A DNA stretch of 11,602 bases from an uncultured Oscillospiraceae bacterium (GTDB taxonomy: Bacteria; Bacillota; Clostridia; Oscillospirales; Oscillospiraceae): the NCBI GenBank assembly GCA_910588495.1, contig CAJUPU010000048.1:1-11602 (forward strand), written 5' to 3'. This document shows, piece by piece, positions 6,504 through 11,602 of this stretch. Numbering within the stretch: position 1 is the stretch's first letter; each line of letters starts with the position of its first letter. A program made the position numbers and the translations under genes. The notes beneath the pieces are model-generated. The model saw only the letters and a program-made list of their open reading frames with translations. It was not told the DNA's origin and ran no database searches.

Positions 6504-6532
6504 ATTATATATTTTTCCAGCCTTTCTGTCAA
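6504..6532 (-). promoter_or_regulatory. Consensus sigma-A promoter of cutC-dtxR
   Basis: Minus strand: TTGACA (6527-6532), 17-base spacer, TATAAT (6504-6509). Both boxes match the consensus exactly, so the cutC-dtxR operon is expected to have strong basal transcription. No clear palindrome for a metal regulator was seen over it. Confidence 0.92.
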
Positions 6533-6539
6533 CAAAGCC

Positions 6540-6568
6540 TTGCCAACCGGGACAAAAGACGGTAGAAT
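6540..6568 (+). promoter_or_regulatory. Sigma-A promoter of the M17 peptidase gene
   Basis: Plus strand: TTGCCA (6540-6545), 17-base spacer, TAGAAT (6563-6568); each box matches consensus at five of six bases except TTGCCA at four. It fires away from the cutC promoter, with the two -35 boxes only seven bases apart. Confidence 0.8.
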
Positions 6569-6618
6569 GGCCTGGAATGAGGGTCCGCTTCGACCCATAC
6601 TGAGGAGATGGAAACGAT

Positions 6619-7980
6619 ATGGTAAAGATCTGGGCGCAGGAGAGCGCCGACTGGCGGTTCGTCATGGAGCGCGGCGGGGACTCCGCCCCCATGTCCCTGC
6701 GGGCGGTGGGGCCGGACCGCGCCCTGGTGATGAACCTGGGCGCAGACGCCACGGCGGAGACCGCCCGCCGGGGCGCCGCCAAGGCGGTGAGGACCGTCCG
6801 GGAGCTGGGGGCCCAGTCCCTGCTGCTGGACGTGACCGGGATAAAACAGGCGCTGGGCGCGGACGGCCTGGCCGCCGCGGTCCAGGGGGCGGAGCTGGCC
6901 TGCTACCAGCAGGAGAGCTGGAAAGAGCGGGAGGACAGGCCCTTCGCCCTCTACGTGGCCGGGACCGAGGGCATGGACGCCGAAGCGGTCCTCAGGGAGA
7001 CGGACGCGGTGACCCGGGCGGTGTGCTTCGCCCGGGACCTGACCAACCGGCCGGGCAACCTGCTCACCCCGGACATGATGGCCCAGGCCATGGCCCAAGC
7101 CGCCCAGAGGGCGGGCGTGGAGGCGGAGATCCTGGACGAGAGCCGGACCCGGGCCCTGGGCATGGGGGCTTTCCACGCCGTGGGGGACAGCGCCGCCCAC
7201 CCGCCCCGGCTCATCGTGCTGCGCTGGAAGGGCGGAGCGGCGGACGCCGCCCCCATGGCCCTGGTGGGCAAGGGGGTGTGCTTCGACACCGGCGGCTATA
7301 ACCTGAAATCCGGCGCGGGGATCAAGACCATGCGCTCGGACATGGCGGGGGCGGCGGCGGTGTGCGCCGCGGTGCTGGCCCTGGCGGAGAACAAGGTCCC
7401 GGTGAACGTGACGGCGGTGATCCCGGCGGTGGAGAACCGCCTCTCCCCGGACAGCATGGTGGCGGGAGACGTGGTGCGCTCCATGTCCGGCAGGACCATC
7501 CAGATCAACAACACCGACGCGGAGGGGCGGCTCGTTTTGGCCGACGCCGTCACCTACGCTATCGAGAAGGAGAACGCCGCCCAGGTGGTGGACGTGGCCA
7601 CCCTCACCGGGGCCTGCGTGGCCGCCCTGGGCCACCTCACCGCCGGGCTGGTCTCCAACAGCGACGAGCTGTGCGCCGCCTTTCTGCGCGCCGCCGCCCA
7701 GGCCGGCGAGCAGTATTGGCGCTTCCCCACCTTCCCGGAGTACAGGAAGATGATCGACAGCCCGGTGGCCGACCTGTGCAATCAGTCCAGCGACGGCTGC
7801 GGGGCCATCACCGCCGGGCTGTTCGTGGGGGCCTTCGCCGGGGACACCCCCTGGGTCCACGTGGACATCGCGGGCACCGCCTGGGTGGACCGGCCCCGCC
7901 GGGAATACCAGTGCGCCGGGGCCACCGGCGCGGGGGTGACCACGCTGTACCGGCTGTGCGCCGGCCTGGCCCGGCCGTGA
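6619..7980 (+). CDS. Leucyl aminopeptidase, M17 family
   Basis: A 453-residue cytosolic metallo-aminopeptidase that removes N-terminal amino acids (often Leu) from peptides; relatives such as E. coli PepA form hexamers with two metal ions per site. The catalytic C-terminal half is intact: VGKGVCFDTGGYNLKSG with metal ligands K218 and D223 and the active-site K230, SDM with D241, and the M17 signature NTDAEGRL (298-305) with ligands D300 and E302 and catalytic R304. The N-terminal domain (1 to about 165) is diverged, as is usual. It is shorter than E. coli PepA (503). The ATG at 6619 follows GAGGAG at 6602-6607; an earlier ATG at 6608 is out of frame and stops quickly. The response regulator gene begins 24 bases downstream, so the two are likely co-transcribed. 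Peptide recycling or peptide catabolism is the likely role. Confidence 0.95.
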   Translation: MVKIWAQESADWRFVMERGGDSAPMSLRAVGPDRALVMNLGADATAETARRGAAKAVRTVRELGAQSLLLDVTGIKQALGADGLAAAVQGAELACYQQESWKEREDRPFALYVAGTEGMDAEAVLRETDAVTRAVCFARDLTNRPGNLLTPDMMAQAMAQAAQRAGVEAEILDESRTRALGMGAFHAVGDSAAHPPRLIVLRWKGGAADAAPMALVGKGVCFDTGGYNLKSGAGIKTMRSDMAGAAAVCAAVLALAENKVPVNVTAVIPAVENRLSPDSMVAGDVVRSMSGRTIQINNTDAEGRLVLADAVTYAIEKENAAQVVDVATLTGACVAALGHLTAGLVSNSDELCAAFLRAAAQAGEQYWRFPTFPEYRKMIDSPVADLCNQSSDGCGAITAGLFVGAFAGDTPWVHVDIAGTAWVDRPRREYQCAGATGAGVTTLYRLCAGLARP

Positions 7981-8004
7981 TCTGCCGCAAAGGAGGCCCC
8001 CTGC

Positions 8005-8682
8005 ATGAAGATCCTCATCGTGGAGGACGACCGGCCCCTGTCCGACTCCCTCCGGGCTTTGCTGGAGGGCCGGGGCTATCAGACCGAAGCCGCCTATGAC
8101 GGCGAGACCGGGGTGGAGCACGCCCTGCTGGGGGTGTACGACCTCATCATCCTGGACGTGATGCTCCCCAAGCTGGACGGCAGGCAGGCGGCCCGGCAGA
8201 TCCGGGCCCGGAAGTGCGCCGCCCCCATCCTCATGCTCACCGCCCGGGGGGAGCTGGACGACCGGGTGGAGGGGCTCAACGCCGGGGCGGACTACTACCT
8301 CACCAAGCCCTTCGACACCCGGGAGCTGCTGGCCTGCGTGGGGGCCCTCCTCCGCCGCCAGGGCGGGCAGGTGGACCAGCTCACCTTCGGCAACACGGCG
8401 CTGGACCTGGACGGCTCCACCCTGGCCTGCGGGGACAGGTGGGTGCGGCTGTCCGCCCGGGAGTTCGACGTGATGCGCTGCCTCATGGGGGCCAAGGGCC
8501 GCAACCTGCCCAAGGAGACGATCCTGGCCCGGGTGTGGGGGTTCGACTCCAACGCGGTGGAGAACCACGTGGAGGTATATGTGGGGTTCCTGCGCAAAAA
8601 GCTGGCCAGCATCGGCTCCAACGTGCGCATCGAGGCGGTGCGGCGGCTGGGATACCACCTGGAGGCCGACGGCCTCCCGTGA
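8005..8682 (+). CDS. OmpR/PhoB-family response regulator without adjacent kinase
   Basis: A 225-residue two-component response regulator. The receiver domain (1 to about 118) is complete: acidic D8/D9, phospho-acceptor D51 in LIILDVMLP, T79 in MLTA and K101 in LTKPFD. A winged-helix DNA-binding domain follows (about 127-223), with SAREFDVMRCLM, the recognition-helix segment NAVENHVEVYVGFLRKKL and the closing RRLGYHLE. It starts 24 bases after the peptidase gene behind AAAGGAGG, so it shares that transcript. In most Clostridia a histidine kinase gene follows directly; here a terminator and an opposing small gene follow, so it is an orphan in this window. Signal and targets are unknown. All phosphorylation residues are present, so control by a distant kinase is plausible. 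Confidence 0.95.
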   Translation: MKILIVEDDRPLSDSLRALLEGRGYQTEAAYDGETGVEHALLGVYDLIILDVMLPKLDGRQAARQIRARKCAAPILMLTARGELDDRVEGLNAGADYYLTKPFDTRELLACVGALLRRQGGQVDQLTFGNTALDLDGSTLACGDRWVRLSAREFDVMRCLMGAKGRNLPKETILARVWGFDSNAVENHVEVYVGFLRKKLASIGSNVRIEAVRRLGYHLEADGLP

Positions 8683-8690
8683 CGATGGCG

Positions 8691-8727
8691 CGAAAGGGCC
8701 CCGCTCACACGGAGCGGGGCCCTTTCG
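8691..8727. terminator. Convergent hairpin between response regulator and small membrane gene
   Basis: A perfect 16-bp stem (8691-8706 with 8712-8727, loop ACACG) lies directly between two convergent genes. Each strand reads a GC-rich stem ending in GGGCCC followed by TTTCG, so the U-tract is short and partly within the stem. It probably ends transcription from both sides, less efficiently than the one at 5265-5309. Confidence 0.75.
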
Positions 8728-8901
8728 TCAATACCGCAGCATGAAATAGATCACGTACACCCAGCTCATCAGCCCGTGGACGATGGCCCAGCCCACCGAG
8801 TGCCAGGTGGTGTAGCTGATCACCATGGCCAGGGCGCTTCCAAAGGAGATGCCCGCCTTTGCCACAGCCCCGCCGTTGAGATCGCCTTTGCGCTCGTTCA
8901 T
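8728..8901 (-). CDS. Small 57-residue membrane protein coupled to asnA
   Basis: A 57-residue protein: a polar start (MNERKGDLNGGAVAKAG), then hydrophobic segments that can form two short membrane helices (about 18-31 and 36-55) around a TTWHSVGWAIVHG turn with two His and two Trp, ending YFMLRY. It resembles small two-helix membrane proteins that I recall from Clostridia, whose function I do not know. The ATG at 8899-8901 follows GAGGAGGA (8911-8918), only 17 bases after the asnA stop, so it is probably translated from the asnA message. A longer frame to 8949 exists but would overlap asnA and lacks a ribosome binding site. The strong Shine-Dalgarno and conserved look argue for a real gene. 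Function not assigned. Confidence 0.75.
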   Translation of the reverse strand: MNERKGDLNGGAVAKAGISFGSALAMVISYTTWHSVGWAIVHGLMSWVYVIYFMLRY

Positions 8902-8918
8902 CGACTCATTTCCTCCTC

Positions 8919-9932
8919 TCACAGCAGGATGACCCCCGCCTCCCGGCACGCCTCGATGGTCCGGGGGTCCCAGATGGACGCCTGCACCTCACCGATGTGG
9001 GCCTTGCCCAGCAGGTACATGGACACCCGGCTCTGGCCGATGCCGCCGCCGATGGTGAGGGGCAGCTCCCCCGCCAGCAGGGCGCGGTGGAAGGGCAGCT
9101 CCCGCCGGTGGTCGCACCCGGCGACGGTCAGCTGGCGGTCAAGGGACTCCGGGCTCACCCGGATGCCCATGGACGAGATCTCAAAGGACCGGCCCAGCAG
9201 GGCGTTCCACACCAGGATATCCCCGTTCAGCGCCCAGTCGTCGTAGTCCGGGGCCCGGCCGTCGTGGGGCCTGCCCGACTTCAGCGCCCCGCCGATGCCC
9301 ATGAGGAAGGTGGTGGGGTGGTCCTTGACCCACCGGTCCTCCCGCTCCTTGGGGGATAGCTCGGGCCAGCGGTCCTCCAGCTCCTGGGCGGTGACGAAGG
9401 ACACCGCCCGCTCGATGAGGGGCAGGGGAGTGAGCTGGGGGTACACCGAGCGCAGGGTGGCCTGGGTGTCGGCCAGGGCGTTGACGATGGTGTTCACCAC
9501 GCCCTTTAAGTAGTCCGCGTTCCGGTCCCGGGGGGCGATCACCTTCTCCCAGTCCCACTGGTCCACGTAGACGGAGTGGAGATTGTCCAGCTCCTCGTCC
9601 CGGCGGATGGCGTTCATGTCGGTGTACAGCCCCTCCCCCACCGAGAACTGGTAGCGGTGGAGGGCCAGCCGCTTCCACTTGGCCAGGGAGTGGACCACCT
9701 GGGCGTCCCGCCCCGCGTCGGGCACGTCGAAGGACACCGCCCGCTCCACCCCGTTGAGGTCGTCGTTCAGACCGGTGGACGCCTCCACGAACAGGGGGGC
9801 GGACACCCGGCGCAGGTTCAGCGCCCCGCCCAGATCGTCCTCGAAGAGCCGCTTCAAAAGGCCGATGGCCTTCTGGGTGTCGTACAGGTTCAGCAGGGGG
9901 GCATACCCCTGGGGGATCACGGTGGTCAGCAT
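8919..9932 (-). CDS. asnA: Aspartate-ammonia ligase (asparagine synthetase A)
   Basis: A 337-residue cytosolic enzyme that makes asparagine from aspartate, ammonia and ATP via an aspartyl-adenylate; it is related to class II aminoacyl-tRNA synthetases. It is full length (E. coli AsnA is 330) and colinear: VVHSLAKWKR (79-88), GEGLYTDMNAIR (99-110), LHSVYVDQWDWE (118-129), RAPDYDDW (226-233), NGDILVWN (236-243), SSMGIRV (253-259) and TIGGGIGQSR (293-302) near the end. The ATG at 9930-9932 follows GAGGG at 9940-9944. A promoter lies at 9967-9995. The small membrane gene follows 17 bases after the stop. Using free ammonia suits an organism that ferments amino acids in an ammonia-rich gut; that last point is inference. 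Confidence 0.97.
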   Translation of the reverse strand: MLTTVIPQGYAPLLNLYDTQKAIGLLKRLFEDDLGGALNLRRVSAPLFVEASTGLNDDLNGVERAVSFDVPDAGRDAQVVHSLAKWKRLALHRYQFSVGEGLYTDMNAIRRDEELDNLHSVYVDQWDWEKVIAPRDRNADYLKGVVNTIVNALADTQATLRSVYPQLTPLPLIERAVSFVTAQELEDRWPELSPKEREDRWVKDHPTTFLMGIGGALKSGRPHDGRAPDYDDWALNGDILVWNALLGRSFEISSMGIRVSPESLDRQLTVAGCDHRRELPFHRALLAGELPLTIGGGIGQSRVSMYLLGKAHIGEVQASIWDPRTIEACREAGVILL

Positions 9933-9966
9933 AGACTTTCCCTCTTTACTTCATCAAGGATAAGCT

Positions 9967-9995
9967 ATTATATCTCCCCGCAGAAAAAAATGCAA
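9967..9995 (-). promoter_or_regulatory. Sigma-A promoter of asnA
   Basis: Minus strand: perfect TATAAT (9967-9972) with TTGCAT (9990-9995) 17 bases upstream. The -35 matches only in its TTG half. The 5' leader is short, about 30 bases, leaving no room for a T-box or similar riboswitch. Confidence 0.65.
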
Positions 9996-10001
9996 ATGGA
10001 A

Positions 10002-10030
10002 TTGTGTTCTCCGATCCGATATGGTATAAT
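10002..10030 (+). promoter_or_regulatory. Sigma-A promoter of the M29 peptidase gene
   Basis: Plus strand: TTGTGT (10002-10007), 17-base spacer, perfect TATAAT (10025-10030). It is divergent from the asnA promoter, with the two -35 boxes only a few bases apart. The start would be near 10037, giving a leader of about 135 bases. Confidence 0.65.
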
Positions 10031-10039
10031 TTCCATATC
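10018..10039. promoter_or_regulatory. Inverted repeat across the -10 box, possible operator
   Basis: GATATGG (10018-10024) and CCATATC (10033-10039) are exact reverse complements framing the TATAAT box with an 8-base centre. A repressor bound here would block the M29 peptidase promoter. The regulator is unknown; the response regulator at 8005-8682 cannot be tied to it from sequence, and two-component OmpR-type sites are usually direct repeats. Confidence 0.4.
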
Positions 10040-10078
10040 TGGCCGTGGACCAGCCGGAATTTTCCAGCAAACTGCCCA

Positions 10079-10123
10079 GCACAGGATCGCAGGACCGCCA
10101 GGGCCCTGCGGCCTGACCTGTGC
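10079..10123 (+). other. Nested hairpin in the peptidase leader
   Basis: In the roughly 135-base leader, outer arms GCACAGG (10079-10085) and CCTGTGC (10117-10123) enclose inner arms GCAGG (10089-10093) and CCTGC (10105-10109). The RNA could fold into a two-tier hairpin. No run of U follows, so it is not an evident terminator, and no known riboswitch core (for example the T-box AGGGTGG element) was seen. It may be chance in GC-rich sequence. Confidence 0.25.
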
Positions 10124-10170
10124 GGAAAAGGCGGGGCATCCCTCCCTGAACAGAATAGGAGACGAAGCAA

Positions 10171-11412
10171 ATGGTCAAGGATCTTGAAGCAAAGCTGAAC
10201 GAATACGCCCGCCTGCTGGTGGAGGTGGGGCTGAACGTCCAGCCGGGGCAGACCCCCAGTATCGAGAGCAGCATCGAATACGCCGCCCTGACCCGGCTGT
10301 GCGTGTCCGCCTGCTACGACTGCGGGGCCCGGGACGTGGTGGTCAACTACAGCGACGACCTCAACACCCGGGAGCGTTTCCTCCGGGCGGACGCCGCCGT
10401 GTTCCAGGAGTATCCCAGCTACCAGAAGGCCCGGTTCGACTGGATGCTGGAGCAGAAATGCCCCCGGCTGTCCATCGTGGGCTCCGACCCGGAGCTGCTG
10501 CGCGGCGTGGACCCCGCCCGCATCCAGGCCCGCCGCAAGGCGTCCGGCCCCCCCACGAAGCCCTACTTCGACGCGCTGGCCGCCAACAGGTTCCAGTGGT
10601 GCGTGGGCTCCTATCCCACCCGGCCCTGGGCGGAAAAGGCGTTCCCGGACAAAAAGGGCCAGGACGCCGTGGACGCGCTGTGGGACGCCATCTTCTCCGT
10701 GTGCCGCATCACCGGGGACGGAAAGGCCGTGGAGCGCTGGAAGGAGCACATCGCCGCCACCGCCCGCCGGGCCAAGGCGCTCAACGAGTACCAATTCCAG
10801 ACCCTGCGCTACACCAATTCCCTGGGCACCGACCTGACCATCCGCCTGCCGGAGGACCATGTGTGGGCCGGGGGCAGCGACGCCACGCCGGGGGGCGTGG
10901 AATTCGTGGCCAACATCCCCACCGAGGAGATCTTCACCGCCCCCCGCTGGGATGGGGTGGACGGCCGGGCATACGCCGCCCTGCCCCTGGCCATGGACGG
11001 CAATCTGGTGAAGGACTTCTACCTGGACTTCAAGGGCGGCCGCATCGTGGACGTACACGCCGGGGTGGGGGAGGAATACCTGCGCCGGACCATCGACACC
11101 GACGAGGGCGCCCACTACCTGGGTGAGGTGGCCCTGGTGCCCTACGATTCCCCCATCCGCAATACCGGGATCTTGTTCTACGAGACCCTGTTCGACGAAA
11201 ACGCCTCCTGCCATCTGGCCTTCGGCGAGGCGTACCCCAGCTGTGTCCGGGGCGGCGAGGATATGTCCCCGGAGGAGCAGAAGGCGGCGGGCCTCAACCG
11301 CTCCATCACCCATGTGGACTTCATGGTGGGCACCGCCGACCTGTCCATCGTGGGCGTCACCCATGACGGGCGGGAAATCCCTGTCTTTGTGGACGGCAAC
11401 TTCGCATTTTGA
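10171..11412 (+). CDS. Aminopeptidase, M29 family (AmpS/PepS-like)
   Basis: A 413-residue cytosolic metallo-aminopeptidase of the M29 family (AmpS, PepS, AmpT), which releases N-terminal residues using two metal ions. The length fits the family, and ligands can be placed by family pattern: Glu in NIPTEEIFTAP (E252/E253), E319 in YLGEVALV, H348 and Y355 in SCHLAFGEAYP, and H381 and D383 in ITHVDFMVG; the C-terminal GREIPVFVDGNF is also typical. The N-terminal domain (1 to about 200) is complete. The ATG at 10171 follows AGGAGA at 10157-10162. The phosphosugar mutase gene begins 24 bases after the stop and may share the transcript. It is the second aminopeptidase in the window, unrelated in fold to the M17 enzyme, so the two may split peptide substrates. 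Family firm, substrate range unknown. Confidence 0.95.
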   Translation: MVKDLEAKLNEYARLLVEVGLNVQPGQTPSIESSIEYAALTRLCVSACYDCGARDVVVNYSDDLNTRERFLRADAAVFQEYPSYQKARFDWMLEQKCPRLSIVGSDPELLRGVDPARIQARRKASGPPTKPYFDALAANRFQWCVGSYPTRPWAEKAFPDKKGQDAVDALWDAIFSVCRITGDGKAVERWKEHIAATARRAKALNEYQFQTLRYTNSLGTDLTIRLPEDHVWAGGSDATPGGVEFVANIPTEEIFTAPRWDGVDGRAYAALPLAMDGNLVKDFYLDFKGGRIVDVHAGVGEEYLRRTIDTDEGAHYLGEVALVPYDSPIRNTGILFYETLFDENASCHLAFGEAYPSCVRGGEDMSPEEQKAAGLNRSITHVDFMVGTADLSIVGVTHDGREIPVFVDGNFAF

Positions 11413-11436
11413 TCTTATATAAGGAGGACGATTTCA

Positions 11437-11602
11437 ATGGACTACAAACAGACTTACGCGCAATGGCTGGACTCCCCCGCCCTGTCCCAGGCCGAAAAGG
11501 CGGAGCTGACCGCCATCGCCGGGGACGAGAAGGAGATCGAGTCCCGGTTCTTCTCCCAGCTGGAGTTCGGCACCGCCGGGCTGCGGGGCACCATGGGGGT
11601 GG
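11437..11602 (+). CDS. Phosphoglucomutase/phosphomannomutase, 5' part only
   Basis: Only the first 55 residues are present; the gene runs off the right edge. The start (MDYKQTYAQWLDSP) and the GTAGLRG motif (45-51), preceded by LEF, match the N-terminus of PgcA-like alpha-D-phosphohexomutases, which interconvert sugar 1- and 6-phosphates. The catalytic phosphoserine loop lies beyond the window, so activity and sugar preference cannot be checked. AAGGAGGA (11421-11428) lies eight bases before the ATG. It follows the M29 peptidase by 24 bases, suggesting co-transcription, though the two functions are not obviously linked. Confidence 0.92.
   Translation, partial: MDYKQTYAQWLDSPALSQAEKAELTAIAGDEKEIESRFFSQLEFGTAGLRGTMGV

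Noticed and set aside
6529..8658. A 709-codon minus-strand frame opposite the peptidase and response regulator genes
   Set aside because: Both plus-strand genes have intact family motifs; the opposite frame is a low-complexity shadow that crosses two genes and their promoter.
9933..10170. T-box or other amino-acid riboswitch between asnA and the M29 peptidase gene
   Set aside because: No AGGGTGG-type core or terminator/antiterminator pair was found; the asnA leader is only about 30 bases.
9946..11364. A 472-codon minus-strand frame opposite the M29 peptidase gene
   Set aside because: Shadow frame with His/Gly/Val-rich low-complexity sequence; the plus strand carries all M29 metal ligands.

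Overview
The window looks like chromosomal DNA from a GC-rich member of the Clostridia, most likely a gut Oscillospiraceae of the Flavonifractor/Lawsonibacter/Intestinimonas type. This is inferred from very high GC in the coding regions, strong AGGAGG-type ribosome binding sites, consensus sigma-A promoters in short AT-rich gaps, and gene families typical of Firmicutes (PepS/AmpS-like M29 peptidase, PgcA-like phosphosugar mutase, short DtxR/MntR regulator, AsnA). Nothing in the sequence fixes the species. No RNA gene, CRISPR array, insertion sequence or phage gene was seen.

Layout. Positions 1-168 are an AT-rich edge with a 12-bp-arm palindrome. Positions 169-2241 hold, on the minus strand, a TetR-family repressor and the MFS exporter it probably controls; there is a near-perfect operator before the exporter and a related weaker one over the repressor's own start site. 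Positions 2271-5310 hold the most unusual item: a 968-residue protein with flagellin-like helices at both ends, enclosing about 700 residues of Leu-rich helical and beta-helix sequence. It has a possible sigma-28 (SigD)-type promoter and a strong bidirectional terminator. No flagellar gene is nearby. Positions 5314-6532 hold, on the minus strand, a cutC-dtxR metal-homeostasis operon from a consensus promoter. Facing away from it, positions 6540-8727 hold a leucyl aminopeptidase (M17) and a kinase-less OmpR-type response regulator. Positions 8728-9995 hold, on the minus strand, asnA (ammonia-dependent asparagine synthetase) coupled to a 57-residue membrane protein. Positions 10002-11602 hold an M29 aminopeptidase followed closely by the start of a phosphoglucomutase/phosphomannomutase gene, cut by the window end.

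How the genes fit together. Two intracellular metallo-aminopeptidases, asparagine synthesis and a central hexose-phosphate enzyme fit a peptide- and sugar-using anaerobe. The TetR-MFS pair is a self-contained efflux cassette. CutC and the DtxR-type regulator suggest metal handling. The flagellin-like giant stands alone between its own promoter and terminator. It is the best candidate for an undescribed element: a flagellin scaffold carrying an adhesin-like beta-helix domain.
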